This document shows positions 17,209 to 26,129 of a stretch of 64,000 bases of DNA, in pieces (within the stretch, counting starts at the first letter, position 1; each line of letters starts with the position of its first letter). Position numbers and translations under genes: made by a program. The stretch spans positions 320,801-384,800 of the forward strand of contig NZ_KK214995.1 in NCBI RefSeq assembly GCF_000633935.1, given 5' to 3'. Source of the stretch: Ectothiorhodospira haloalkaliphila ATCC 51935. Its GTDB lineage: Bacteria; Pseudomonadota; Gammaproteobacteria; Ectothiorhodospirales; Ectothiorhodospiraceae. The notes under the pieces were generated by a model. That model was not told the DNA's origin and ran no database searches. It saw nothing but the letters and a program-made list of their open reading frames with translations.

Positions 17209-18428
17209 ACCTGCGCCAGCGCCTGGATCGGCTCAAGGGGCATGGCGCCGGGACGCCGGCCCGGGAACGGGAGCCTGAGGGCAGGGCCTCGGTGGCCGAG
17301 CGTGTGCGACGGTTGCGGCCCCGCCGCGAGGGCCATCGTCCGGTACAGGTGGATGCGGACCAGTCCCTGGCCGATCGCCTGGGTGCCGAACTGCTGGAAC
17401 CGGGCGTGCTGGGGTGTTCCCAATACCTGCCGCTGGAGAACACCCACGGTCGCTTCCCCCTATCAACCCTGCTGGGTGAACAGGTCCATCTGCCCGAGGC
17501 CCAGGGATGGGAGCCGCACGGCCTGGTCTTTCTGGACACCGAGACCACCGGCCTGGCCGGCGGCACCGGCACCGCCGTGTTCATGCTGGGCCTGGCCCGG
17601 CTGGAGGGCCATCAGTTGCATGTACGCCAGTTCATGTTGACCCGCTTTGCCGGCGAGGCGGGCATGCTGCGCCAGGCCGCCGACTTCCTGGCCGGGGCTC
17701 ATACCGTGGTCACCTACAACGGCAAGCGTTTTGACCTGCCGCTGCTGCTCACCCGGGTCCGCCTGGCAGGCCTGGATGATCCTTTTTCGCGGCTTGGGCA
17801 CCTGGATCTGCTGTACCCGGTGCGGCGGCTGTTCCGGCAGCGCTGGCCGGACTGTCGCCTGATCACGGCAGAGCAACGCCTGCTGGGCTTCGGGCGTCTC
17901 CATGACCTGCCGGGAGCAGAGGCGCCGCTGGCCTGGATGGACTATCTGCGCTACGGGGATGCCCGGCGCCTGCCGGGGGTACTCACCCATAACCGCTGGG
18001 ACCTGGTCTCCCTGGCGGCCCTGTGCCCGGCCCTGGATCAGGCCCACGGCACGCCGGATGCCTTTGGGGCCGACCCGGTGGCGGTGGCCAAGGGTCACCT
18101 CAAGGCCGGACTGCGGGGCCGGGCACTGGAGGTGTTGCACCAGGATCGCGCGGCGCTGGATGAAAAGGGTCTTTTGCTCATGGCGGACCTGCTGCGCCGG
18201 GAGGGACGCGACGCGGAGGCCCTGCATCTCTGGGATGCACTGTCCGCGCGGGGTTGCGTGACGGCCCTGGAGGCCCTGGCCAAGTACCATGAGCATGTGC
18301 GTCGCGACCTGCGCACGGCTCTGGACTGTGCACGCCGCCTCCCCCCGGGCGAAGCGCATCAGCGGCGCCGGGAGCGTCTGATGAACAAACTGGCCCTGCG
18401 CGCCGGCCGACGCTCGGAAGACCCTTAA
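17205..18428 (+). CDS. mrfB: MrfB/YprB-like DEDD exonuclease
   Basis: RNase H-fold exonuclease (407 aa) of the YprB/MrfB type. The catalytic acids lie in FLDTETTGLAGGTGT (Asp111, Glu113), the middle motif in VTYNGKRFDLPLL (Asp177), and the last in THNRWDLVSLA (His262, Asp266). A helical C-terminal part (about 290-400) looks repeat-like, consistent with the TPR tail of YprB. The GTG at 17205 overlaps the helicase stop as GTGA; the longer frame from 17091 lies inside mrfA and is rejected. Predicted role: nuclease partner of MrfA in crosslink repair. Confidence 0.88.
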   Translation: MNLRQRLDRLKGHGAGTPAREREPEGRASVAERVRRLRPRREGHRPVQVDADQSLADRLGAELLEPGVLGCSQYLPLENTHGRFPLSTLLGEQVHLPEAQGWEPHGLVFLDTETTGLAGGTGTAVFMLGLARLEGHQLHVRQFMLTRFAGEAGMLRQAADFLAGAHTVVTYNGKRFDLPLLLTRVRLAGLDDPFSRLGHLDLLYPVRRLFRQRWPDCRLITAEQRLLGFGRLHDLPGAEAPLAWMDYLRYGDARRLPGVLTHNRWDLVSLAALCPALDQAHGTPDAFGADPVAVAKGHLKAGLRGRALEVLHQDRAALDEKGLLLMADLLRREGRDAEALHLWDALSARGCVTALEALAKYHEHVRRDLRTALDCARRLPPGEAHQRRRERLMNKLALRAGRRSEDP

Positions 18429-18463
18429 AGTGAAAGCACCCAGGTTCAGCTACGGAAGCTTCC

Positions 18464-18483
18464 TTCTCCCCCATGGGGGAGAA
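18464..18483. repeat. Perfect 20-bp palindrome after mrfB
   Basis: TTCTCCCCCATGGGGGAGAA is a perfect palindrome and belongs to the C-rich/G-rich hairpin family seen in several intergenic spaces here. Confidence 0.7.
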
Positions 18484-18534
18484 TGTATGGGGATGATGGG
18501 GTGGGGGGGGCACTGTGCCGGCCCTCGCCCCTCA

Positions 18535-18616
18535 CCCCAACCCCTCTCCCCTGAGGGGAGAGGGGCTTTTCACTTTCATCATCGGGGGTGCCTCACCTGC
18601 CGTGATGCATGAGAGT
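18535..18616. repeat. Dispersed intergenic repeat, copy 1 (hairpin plus conserved flank)
   Basis: CCCCTCTCCCC-TGA-GGGGAGAGGGG (18541-18565) has an 11-bp stem and 3-base loop, followed by CTTTT. The conserved flank then reads TTTCATCATCGGGG...TGCCTCACC...CCGTGATGCATGAGAGT. The same hairpin and flank recur at 38729-38815. It lies between the convergent mrfB and dnaE2 genes and may act as a terminator for mrfB. Confidence 0.75.
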
Positions 18617-18630
18617 TAAGGGTTTTCCCC

Positions 18631-21600
18631 TCAACAGAAGTCCCGGGAATCAGTCGGCAAGGCCCCCAGCCAGGCGCTGCGATCCGTCAGATGCCGGGCC
18701 ACCAGATGACAGACCCCATCCTCCCGCTGCCACTCCCCCCGCACCTCCAACAGGCGTCCTTGCAGCACCTCTGCCCGGAAACGGGTCACCAGAGCTGGCC
18801 AGACGATGATGTTCACCGTGCCTGTCTCGTCCTCCAGGGTGAGAAACACGGTACCACTGGCGGATGAGGGGTGCTGGCGGGTGATGACCAGCCCCACATA
18901 GCGCACCTGGCGACGGTGGGGCTGGGCCCGCAGGGACCGGGCCGTGGCCGGGCCCAGCGTCGCCAGCCGCTCCCGCAGCAGCGCCAGGGGATGACGCCCC
19001 AGGGACAGGCCCTGACTGGCATAATCCGCCACCAGATCCTCACCTTCGCTGGGTACACGCAACAGGGGGTCCGCCTCCCGCACGCAGGCATCTGCCAACA
19101 GTGGCAGGGGCGTTTCCGTGGCCAGGGCCTCCCATCGGGCACGATGCCGGTGGCCACTCAGGGATGCCAGGGCACCGGCGGCCGCCAGAGTGTCCATGTC
19201 CTTGCGATGGAGCTGTGCACGTTGGGACAAGTCGGTCGCTGCCACGAAGGCACGCGCCCGGCGCGCGTCCACAATGCGATCAGCAGTAGCTCGGGAAAGC
19301 CCACGAATCAGGCGCAAACCCAGGCGCAGGGCAGGCTGGGTGATGTCCTCGGCACCATGCCCTGCCTCGTCGTCCAAAGGCAAAAGGGTGCAATCCCAGT
19401 CACTGGCACACACATCCACCGGCAACACCTGCACCCCGTGCCGACGGGCATCCTGGATCAACTGCGAAGGCCCGTAGAACCCCATGGGCTGGCTGTTGAG
19501 CAAGGCCGCAGTAAACGCCGCCGGTTCATGGCATTTGAGCCAGGCAGACACATAGGCGATCAAGGCAAAGCTGGCGGCGTGGGATTCGGGAAAACCATAT
19601 TCGCCAAACCCCAGGATCTGCTGGTAGATCTGCCGGGCAAAGTCCGGATCGTAACCGCGCGCCGCCATGCCCTCCAGCAACCGCTCCCGAAAGCGATCCA
19701 GCGTGCCCTTGCGCCGCCAGGCGCCGATGGCGCGACGCAACCCGTCGGCCTCGCCGGCGCTGAACCCGGCCGCCACCATGGCCAGCTTGATCACCTGCTC
19801 CTGGAACAGGGGCACCCCCAGGGTACGTTCCAGCACCTGTCGAACCTGGGGGCTGGGGTAGGTCACCGGTTCCAGACCCTGTCGACGGCGCAGATAGGGG
19901 TGCACCATCTCGCCCTGGATGGGACCGGGCCGGACGATGGCCACTTCGATGACCAGGTCATAAAAACAGGCGGGCCTGAGGCGCGGCAGCATGCTCATCT
20001 GCGCCCGGGACTCGATCTGGAACACCCCCACCGTGTCGGCCTGCTGGATCATGCGGTACACCGCCGGGTCCTCGCGGGGCACGGTGGCCAGGTTCAACTG
20101 CTCTCCCCGGTAGGCCTGGATGAGATCGAAACTGCGCCGGACCGCCGAGAGCATCCCCAGGGCCAGGACATCGATCTTGAGCAGACCCACGGCGTCCAGG
20201 TCATCCTTGTCCCACTGGATGATGGTGCGATCCTCCATGGCGGCATTTTCCAGGGGCACCAGATGGGACAGGGGCCCCCGGGAGATCACAAAGCCGCCCA
20301 CATGCTGGGACAGATGCCTGGGAAAACCGCGGATCTGCCCCACCAGGGTCAGCAGACGGCGCATGACGGCGCTGTGGGGGTCCAGGCCTGCCTCACGCAC
20401 CCGGTCCTCATCCACTCCCGATTCCCACCAGGCCATGTTGGCGGCCAGCCGATCCACCTGTGCCTGGGCAAGGCCCAGGGCCTTGCCCAGATCCCGGATG
20501 GCGCTGCGACGTCGATAGGTGATCACGGTGGCCGCCAGGGCAGCACGGTCGCGGCCATAGCGGGTGTAGATGTACTGGATCACCTCCTCGCGCCGCTCGT
20601 GTTCGAAATCCACATCGATATCCGGGGGCTCGTTGCGCTCCCGGGAGATGAAGCGTTCGAACAGCATCTCCGAATGGGCGGGATCCACCGAGGTGATCCC
20701 CAGGCAGAAGCACACGGCGGAATTGGCCGCGGAGCCTCTTCCCTGGCACAGGATCCCGCGCCCCCGGGCGAAACGGACAATGTCGTGCACGGTGAGAAAA
20801 TAGGGCTCATAGCCCATGTCCCGGATGACACCCAGCTCGTGATCCACCAGGTGACACACCCTGGCCGGCGCCCCTTCCGGCCAGTGACGGGTCATGCCGT
20901 CTTCCACCAGCCTTCTGAGGTACCGATCCGGCGAAAGATCCTTCGGCACGTCGTCCAGGGGATATTCATATCGCAGCATATCCAGGGAGAATCGACAGCG
21001 CCGGGCAATCTCCACGGTGCGCTCCAGCCAGGAGCGCGGATAGAGTCCGGTCAGGGCCTGTCGGCTGCGCAGATGGCGCTCGCCATTGGGAAACAGGGCC
21101 TCTCCCACCTGCGCCAGGGGCCGACCCAGGCGGATGGCAGTCAGGGCATCCTGCAGGGCCCGACGCCCCCGTACATGCATGTGCACATCACCGGTGGCCA
21201 CCAGGGGCAGGCCGGTCTCCCGGGACAGGGCCTCCAGGGCCTCGCGCCGACGCCGATCCTGCCCATCCCGGTGCAGGGAAGCAGCTATCCAGGCACGCCC
21301 GGGAAAATGCGCATGCAGCCAATCTGCCGTGCCCCGGATATCGCCTTCTTCGGATGGGTCCAAGGGCAGGAGAGGCACCCACAGGGCCAGCAACCCCTGG
21401 GCATGGGAGGCCACATCCGGCCGATGGAGTTGATAGGTCCCCTTGTGAGCCCGCCGACGCCCCCGGGTGATCAGTGTGGAGAGGTTTTCATAACCGATCC
21501 GCGTGGCGGCCAGGAGGATCAGGGTGAACCGGCAGCCCACTTCCAGCTGACTCCCCATGATGAGTTGTATTCCCTGTTCCCCGGCTGCGACGTGGGCACG

Positions 21601-21759
21601 CACCACCCCGGCCAGAGAGGCGATATCCGTGAGCGCCAGGGCCTCATAGCCCAGATCGGCAGCACGGGCCACCAGTTCCTCCGGATGCGAGGCACCCCTG
21701 AGGAAACTGAAGTTGGACAGGCACTGGAGTTCGGCATACGGCGCGAGACATGGGGACAT
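18631..21759 (-). CDS. dnaE2: Error-prone DNA polymerase DnaE2 (ImuC)
   Basis: C-family translesion polymerase (1042 aa, usual for DnaE2) that with ImuB makes the SOS mutasome. The N-terminal PHP domain starts AELQCLSNFSFLRGASHPEELV. Catalytic acids lie in PPDIDVDFEHERREEVIQYI. Also present: GRGSAANSAVCFCLGIT, VPLFQEQVIKLAM and FPESHAASFALIAYVSAWLKC. The C-terminal OB fold is HRRQVRYVGLVITRQHP...TVFLTLEDETGTVNIIVWP. The start at 21759 (MSPCLAPYAEL) is preferred because a LexA box at 21813-21832 covers the longer candidate starts. imuB lies 2.75 kb away on the same strand but not in an operon with it. Confidence 0.94.
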   Translation of the reverse strand: MSPCLAPYAELQCLSNFSFLRGASHPEELVARAADLGYEALALTDIASLAGVVRAHVAAGEQGIQLIMGSQLEVGCRFTLILLAATRIGYENLSTLITRGRRRAHKGTYQLHRPDVASHAQGLLALWVPLLPLDPSEEGDIRGTADWLHAHFPGRAWIAASLHRDGQDRRRREALEALSRETGLPLVATGDVHMHVRGRRALQDALTAIRLGRPLAQVGEALFPNGERHLRSRQALTGLYPRSWLERTVEIARRCRFSLDMLRYEYPLDDVPKDLSPDRYLRRLVEDGMTRHWPEGAPARVCHLVDHELGVIRDMGYEPYFLTVHDIVRFARGRGILCQGRGSAANSAVCFCLGITSVDPAHSEMLFERFISRERNEPPDIDVDFEHERREEVIQYIYTRYGRDRAALAATVITYRRRSAIRDLGKALGLAQAQVDRLAANMAWWESGVDEDRVREAGLDPHSAVMRRLLTLVGQIRGFPRHLSQHVGGFVISRGPLSHLVPLENAAMEDRTIIQWDKDDLDAVGLLKIDVLALGMLSAVRRSFDLIQAYRGEQLNLATVPREDPAVYRMIQQADTVGVFQIESRAQMSMLPRLRPACFYDLVIEVAIVRPGPIQGEMVHPYLRRRQGLEPVTYPSPQVRQVLERTLGVPLFQEQVIKLAMVAAGFSAGEADGLRRAIGAWRRKGTLDRFRERLLEGMAARGYDPDFARQIYQQILGFGEYGFPESHAASFALIAYVSAWLKCHEPAAFTAALLNSQPMGFYGPSQLIQDARRHGVQVLPVDVCASDWDCTLLPLDDEAGHGAEDITQPALRLGLRLIRGLSRATADRIVDARRARAFVAATDLSQRAQLHRKDMDTLAAAGALASLSGHRHRARWEALATETPLPLLADACVREADPLLRVPSEGEDLVADYASQGLSLGRHPLALLRERLATLGPATARSLRAQPHRRQVRYVGLVITRQHPSSASGTVFLTLEDETGTVNIIVWPALVTRFRAEVLQGRLLEVRGEWQREDGVCHLVARHLTDRSAWLGALPTDSRDFC

Positions 21760-21812
21760 GAACGATTCACGGACAGGATGCACCTTGAGCAGGCAGGAGA
21801 TCGGCAAGAAAA

Positions 21813-21832
21813 TACTGTTCATATTAACAGCA
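21813..21832. promoter_or_regulatory. LexA (SOS) box upstream of dnaE2
   Basis: TACTGT-TCATATTA-ACAGCA contains a perfect CTGT-N8-ACAG core (21815-21830) and matches most of the E. coli type consensus. It is 54 bases upstream of the dnaE2 start and 76 bases before the divergent oxidoreductase gene at 21908, so it could influence both. Confidence 0.85.
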
Positions 21833-21907
21833 TTTACCATTGGTAGAGGTGTTGAGAACCACCCCATCTCCAATCTGCTAATCTTCAGCGACACGGCAAC
21901 CAGGGGC

Positions 21908-22486
21908 ATGGCTCAGGTGAAACACATCACGTTGATCCAGGGGCATCCGGATCCGCAAGGCGGGCACTTTTGCCACGTCCTGGCTGATGCCTACCTTCGG
22001 GGCGCCGCACAATCAGGGCATGCGATACAGGTCATCGACGTGGCACAATTGGAATTCCCACTCCTGCGTAGCCGGGCAGAATTTCACGGTGGTCCGGTTC
22101 CCGATGATATCGCCCAGGCCCAGAGCGCCCTGGCCGGGGCCGAACACCTGGTGTTCATTTATCCGATCTGGATGGGTACCATGCCCGCGTTACTCAAGGG
22201 GTTTCTTGAGCAGGCCTTCCGTCCCGGGTTTGCCGTCAATGAGCTGGGCAAGGGGGTACTCAAGGGCAAATCCGCCCGGATCGTGGTCACCATGGCCATG
22301 CCGGCCCTGATCTACCGCTGGTATTACCGGGCACACGGATTGAGAAGCTTTGAACACAATATTCTCGGCTTTGCGGGCATCGGCCCCATGCGCGAGAACC
22401 TGATTGGGATGGTTGAGGGGATGAATGATGCGGCAAGACAAAAATGGGTTCACAAGATGGAGAAACAAGGGCGTGCAGGTTGCTGA
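21908..22486 (+). CDS. NAD(P)H-dependent flavodoxin-fold oxidoreductase
   Basis: A 192-residue protein of the Flavodoxin_2 group (NQO1/MdaB/KefF-like), which reduces quinones with two electrons using FMN or FAD. It begins MAQVKHITLIQGHPDPQGG (flavin phosphate loop). The characteristic YPIWMGTMPALLKGFLEQAFRPGFA follows, then a C-terminal FAGIGPMRENLIGMVEGM. The start at 21908 gives a correct N-terminus; the long upstream frame overlaps dnaE2. It is divergent from dnaE2 across a LexA box, and overlaps the lipoprotein gene by 14 bases, so the two are likely cotranscribed. Confidence 0.87.
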   Translation: MAQVKHITLIQGHPDPQGGHFCHVLADAYLRGAAQSGHAIQVIDVAQLEFPLLRSRAEFHGGPVPDDIAQAQSALAGAEHLVFIYPIWMGTMPALLKGFLEQAFRPGFAVNELGKGVLKGKSARIVVTMAMPALIYRWYYRAHGLRSFEHNILGFAGIGPMRENLIGMVEGMNDAARQKWVHKMEKQGRAGC

Positions 22487-22958
22487 AAAAAAGTCACTTC
22501 ACCGATTCAAGTCACTGTGGTTACTGGGTCTGGTACTGATCCTGGGGGCCTGTGATCGACACGAGGAGGATACCCGCCACCATGGTGTATGGGACGTGGA
22601 TAACTTCTCCGCACCGGACACCGCCGAAATGTCTGCGGAAGCGGCCGAAAGCATCCTGGGCAGTCGCGGTGTTTATTCAAAGCACATTGCCCGTTTCGAA
22701 GACATGCAGTGCCTCAAGCCCCGCTACGAGCATCAGTCCCTGGATGCCGAGACATTCATGGAGGAGTTCGGGGTGGAGCCAGGCCAGGTCGGTCTGGCGG
22801 ATGACGACATCACCCGCATTGAGATCACCTGTTATGACAATCCACTGGAGCGGGGCAGTACGCTGTTCGTCAAGGATGAGGATACGCTGATGACCGTCTG
22901 GGAAGGGGTGTTCTTCCAGATGCATCGCAGCAGTGGCAGCCCGGTGCCGGCACGCTAG
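22473..22958 (+). CDS. Small lipoprotein of unknown function
   Basis: A 161-residue protein with a type II signal peptide: basic start (AEKKSLHRFKSL), hydrophobic core WLLGLVLILGAC with a lipobox LGAC, so it should be a lipid-anchored envelope protein. The mature part is acidic, with two further cysteines (MQCLKPRY, ITCYDN) that may form a disulfide. GTG at 22473 is taken as the start because it gives a normal signal peptide; ATG at 22425 would add a polar leader inside the upstream gene. No family recognised. It is followed by a strong terminator. Confidence 0.78.
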   Translation: MQVAEKKSLHRFKSLWLLGLVLILGACDRHEEDTRHHGVWDVDNFSAPDTAEMSAEAAESILGSRGVYSKHIARFEDMQCLKPRYEHQSLDAETFMEEFGVEPGQVGLADDDITRIEITCYDNPLERGSTLFVKDEDTLMTVWEGVFFQMHRSSGSPVPAR

Positions 22959-22981
22959 CGCACCGGATGTTTCATCGGGAC

Positions 22982-23027
22982 AAAAAAACGCCCCCACCCG
23001 GAAGACCCGAGTGGGGGCGTTTTTTTT
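22982..23027. terminator. Bidirectional Rho-independent terminator
   Basis: A seven-A run, stem CGCCCCCAC/GTGGGGGCG and an eight-T run. It sits between the convergent lipoprotein and phasin genes and should stop both transcripts. Confidence 0.93.
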
Positions 23028-23073
23028 GCCGATGCCCCTGGTAGGGGCGTCGGATTACTCAGCCTTCCGAAGT

Positions 23074-23457
23074 TCAGGCGCTCTTGCGAGCGGCGCTCTT
23101 CTTGGCAGCGTCCAGGTTGGAGACGGTGGCAACACTCTCTTCACCCAGCTTCTGCACTTCTTCGGCGTAGCCGCGCTGCAGTTCGACCAGCTCGGTGGTG
23201 TCCTTGGCAACCTTTTCGCTCAGGGACTTGGCGGCTTCGCTTTGAGCGCTCACATAGGCCTGAAGGCTCTGCGAATCGCTGACGGTCTGCATGGCACGCA
23301 TCTGCTCAATGGCTACTTCGGAGTAGCTGCGGAACATGCTGATCTGGTAGTCCACCAGCTTGGCCATATGGTCAAGGGTGACGTTGTTGAACTTGCGTGC
23401 CGGAGCCGCCAGCTTGTCAAACTGCTCTTGGGCACTGACAAAGATATCGTTGTACAT
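23074..23457 (-). CDS. Phasin family protein
   Basis: A 127-residue, almost wholly helical amphipathic protein that coats polyhydroxyalkanoate granules. Typical phasin layout: FVSAQEQFDKLAAPARKFNNVTLDHMAKLVDYQISMFRSYSEVAIEQMRAMQ, then a Ser/Ala/Lys/Glu-rich middle and an alanine/lysine tail (AAKKSAARKSA). There are no cysteines or tryptophans. No PHA synthase or depolymerase gene is in the window. Its promoter region contains a TGC-rich inverted repeat shared in part with the fabI operon promoter. Confidence 0.88.
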   Translation of the reverse strand: MYNDIFVSAQEQFDKLAAPARKFNNVTLDHMAKLVDYQISMFRSYSEVAIEQMRAMQTVSDSQSLQAYVSAQSEAAKSLSEKVAKDTTELVELQRGYAEEVQKLGEESVATVSNLDAAKKSAARKSA

Positions 23458-23505
23458 GGCAAATCTCCTGTCTTTCTGTGGTTAAGGCAGGTGAATTCCT
23501 GACCT

Positions 23506-23547
23506 TGTTGCGATGCAGCATAGCGCAGATTTTTGTGCAGTGCAACA
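23506..23547. promoter_or_regulatory. TGC-rich inverted repeat in the phasin promoter
   Basis: Arms TGTTGC-GA-TGC (23506-23516) and GCA-GT-GCAACA (23537-23547) are inverted copies, complementary except for the central two bases. Each arm contains TTGC-N3-GCA on its own strand. The left arm carries the 14-mer TGCGATGCAGCATA (23509-23522), matching the fabI operon site with one mismatch. It lies 49-90 bases upstream of the phasin ATG. Confidence 0.55.
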
Positions 23548-23754
23548 ACCCAATTCACTGCGCGGAGGGTGGTTCATTCAGGTCAGCGATATCTCCGAGG
23601 ACCCCCAGAGTCATGATTTCCTTGAAAATTAAGCGGGAAAGGCACCGAAATAGAAGCCAAAACCTGCCTGGATGTAGTAGATTCAACGAAAATTTTTTCG
23701 TTCTTGTCCGGGCCTGGATCCGTTCTGGCGCGGGCAGCGTCAAGGAATCTACTG

Positions 23755-24465
23755 ATGAGCGACAAAGGTAACCGCAGCACACTTGTCGGCATCCTGGTCT
23801 TCGACCAGGTAGAAGTTCTGGACTTTGCCGGCCCCTTCGAGGTGTTCTCCACCACGCGCCTGGACGAGGCTCGAAGGGCCGAAACCGATTCCCCCTTCGA
23901 TATCCGCCTGATCGCCGAGCACAAGCAGGTGGTCACGACGACCGGGGGCATGATGGTGGTGCCTCATCATGATTTCGAGGACTGCCCGGACCTGGACATC
24001 CTGGTGGTTCCCGGCGGACGGGGGGCACGGCGGGAGATCAGCAACATCCGGCTGATGGAATGGTTGCGGCAACAGTCCGATGGACTGTCCCTGCTGGCCG
24101 GAGTATGCACCGGTTCCATGTTGCTGGGGCAGGCGGGCCTGCTGGAGGGGCTGCGCGCCACCACACACTGGCGTTCGCTGGACTGGATGCGGGAGTATTT
24201 CCCGGATGTCATGGTGGTGGAGGATGAGTTCGTGGTGGATGCCGGCTCGGTGATCACCTCCGCGGGCATCTCTGCCGGCATCGACATGGCCCTGCAACTG
24301 GTGTTGCGTTTCCACGGCCAGGAGGTGGCCCGTGCCGCCGCCCGCTACATGGAATACCCCTTCCCGGAGAACAGCCGCCTCAGGATGGTGCAGGACATCA
24401 AGGATGCGGCCGACCGGTCACAGCAGATTCAGGACGCCCATCATCAGGATGATTCCCCCCGTTGA
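23755..24465 (+). CDS. DJ-1/PfpI family protein
   Basis: A 236-residue protein of the class I glutamine-amidotransferase-like superfamily. It has VGILVFDQVEVLDFAGPFEVF at the N-terminus, the conserved GGMMVVPHHDFEDCPDLDILVVPGG, and a nucleophile-elbow cysteine in LAGVCTGSMLLGQAGLLEG followed by ATTHW. This resembles the isonitrile hydratase/AraC-sensor subgroup. No helix-turn-helix domain is attached. The start at 23755 has AAGGAA nine bases upstream. Its substrate is unknown. A 15-bp tandem duplication overlaps the stop codon. Confidence 0.87.
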   Translation: MSDKGNRSTLVGILVFDQVEVLDFAGPFEVFSTTRLDEARRAETDSPFDIRLIAEHKQVVTTTGGMMVVPHHDFEDCPDLDILVVPGGRGARREISNIRLMEWLRQQSDGLSLLAGVCTGSMLLGQAGLLEGLRATTHWRSLDWMREYFPDVMVVEDEFVVDAGSVITSAGISAGIDMALQLVLRFHGQEVARAAARYMEYPFPENSRLRMVQDIKDAADRSQQIQDAHHQDDSPR

Positions 24466-24490
24466 GGCGTCGTTCCGTTGAGGCGTCGTT
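24460..24490 (+). repeat. Tandem duplication at the DJ-1 gene stop codon
   Basis: CGTTGAGGCGTCGTT occurs at 24460-24474 and again at 24476-24490. The first copy contains the TGA stop. It is a recent-looking small duplication in the convergent gap with imuB. Confidence 0.85.
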
Positions 24491-24510
24491 GGCCGCGCTT
24501 GTGTGGCGCT

Positions 24511-26115
24511 TCAACCAAACAACCCCTGTAGATACCATATCCCGTCCGGGTTGCGCAGATCCCGATACAGCCAGAGGCTCTGTCCGGCGGGCGTGGAAGC
24601 ACGCACATAGTCCCGCCTGACATCCCCGTCATCCCACCAGCCCGACTCGATGCGCTCATCCGTCTCCACAGGGGTTATAGGGCAGGGGGGTGCCATGGGG
24701 GGATCCAGTAACCAGACGGGACGCGCCCCCGTGGATGGGTGCACCTGGCCGCCATGGCCCTCCTCGCCAATGCCCATCTTCATGGAATACCAGGCCCGTT
24801 CAGGACGATGATCCGCCACGCAGGCCAACCTCTTGACCGCATCCTCGCCCAGACGGGCCCGCAGACGTTCCAGTAGTTGTCGCAGGTCTGCCTGCTGTTC
24901 AGCCCCGGTGGTGAACAGGGTCTGGCCCTGATGGTGAGCCAACCGCGACAGATCCTGTGCCGACACGGTCAGGGCTGTGACCGTGGCCTCAAGGACAGTA
25001 CGCTCCAACACCTCCCGGCAGACCTCCAACAGGTGTTCTGCATCCCGGCTGGGAGCCAACAGCCCCACCTGCAGCGGCGTGGAGGCCCTCCGGTGATGAT
25101 GCAATGCCACCCGCAGACGGCCCACGCCCAGACCCCGTCCCCGCAACCAGCCAGCCAGCATCTGCAGCAACGACTCCAGGATCGGGAGCAGAGGGTGATG
25201 CCCGTCCATCTCGAAGGGCAGATGCCGGGTGTGCTCAAAGCGGGCCGGTGGATTGAACCGGGGAAGGGGGTCTGGCGACCATCCACGCAGTCGATCCAGT
25301 TCCCGCAAGAGCTCCGGCCCCAGACGCCGGGCCAGGCCATCACGGGGCAGCCGGAGCAGATCTCCCAGTGTGCGCACCCCCAATCCTCTCAATCTTTCCT
25401 GGCGTTTGGGGTCATCTTCAAGGGTTTCCAGCGGGGCCTTCCGAAGCAGACGCAGCAGGGCATCGCCATCCGTGACCGTTGTCCCCGGTGCCCATCGCGC
25501 CAGCAGGCGGGCAGCGGAGGGGCAGGGGGCGATCCCTGCTCGCACCTGAAAATCCAGGGGGCCGAGCGCCTCCAGGATCCGCCCCCGCAGGGCCTCCACA
25601 CCCCCGAACAGACGCAGGCTGCGCCCGATCTCCAACAGGATCAACGGCTCACCCGGCGGCTGATGCACATGGTCGGTGAATTGCAGCCCCCAACCCGCCA
25701 GCGTTTCCAGGGCCTGCTGCTCTGCAAAGAGATGACGGGGCAGGGTGATCAATTCCCGGCACAGGGGCAGGGCGGCCGCCAGGGACATCAAAGGATGGAT
25801 GCCGCGTTGCCGGGCACGACGATTGGCGGCATGGACCCACTGCTGCCTGCCTTTCTCCTCGATGATGACCAGAGGATCGGCCACGGCCTCTCCCGACTGG
25901 TGGATCAGGTCCAGGCAGAGATGAGGGAAATACAGGGCCAGCCAGAGATCCGGGCGAGGCACCGTTGGAGCCTCTGGTCTGGATGAAGAGGCTTCAGGCC
26001 CGGGAGCCCCCCCGGGGCCATCGCCGGCGCGCACCGGGGATGCGGTTCGCAACCGGCCAGGCGGCGCAGGCGGGATGCCCGGCAACACAAGTTGGCCCTG
26101 TTGGGGAGTGGGCAT
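24511..26115 (-). CDS. imuB: ImuB, inactive Y-family polymerase of the SOS mutasome
   Basis: A 534-residue DinB-like protein that bridges DnaE2 and the sliding clamp in translesion synthesis. The Y-family core begins LWLALYFPHLCLDLIHQ, where the catalytic aspartate of Pol IV is replaced (FPH), and the usual DE pair is replaced in LLEIGRSLRLFGG, as expected for ImuB. Downstream are the HhH-like LRGLGVRTLGDLLRLP and the little-finger region, ending RDYVRASTPAGQSLWLYRDL...WYLQGLFG. The Pro/Gly-rich first 55 residues are atypical. A LexA box sits just upstream. No imuA gene is adjacent. Confidence 0.93.
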   Translation of the reverse strand: MPTPQQGQLVLPGIPPAPPGRLRTASPVRAGDGPGGAPGPEASSSRPEAPTVPRPDLWLALYFPHLCLDLIHQSGEAVADPLVIIEEKGRQQWVHAANRRARQRGIHPLMSLAAALPLCRELITLPRHLFAEQQALETLAGWGLQFTDHVHQPPGEPLILLEIGRSLRLFGGVEALRGRILEALGPLDFQVRAGIAPCPSAARLLARWAPGTTVTDGDALLRLLRKAPLETLEDDPKRQERLRGLGVRTLGDLLRLPRDGLARRLGPELLRELDRLRGWSPDPLPRFNPPARFEHTRHLPFEMDGHHPLLPILESLLQMLAGWLRGRGLGVGRLRVALHHHRRASTPLQVGLLAPSRDAEHLLEVCREVLERTVLEATVTALTVSAQDLSRLAHHQGQTLFTTGAEQQADLRQLLERLRARLGEDAVKRLACVADHRPERAWYSMKMGIGEEGHGGQVHPSTGARPVWLLDPPMAPPCPITPVETDERIESGWWDDGDVRRDYVRASTPAGQSLWLYRDLRNPDGIWYLQGLFG

Positions 26116-26129
26116 GGGGAAGCCTCAAA

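Noticed and set aside
18871..21846. 991-codon open frame opposite dnaE2
   Set aside because: Mirror frame of dnaE2; composition is typical of antisense translation and there is no ribosome site or family motif.
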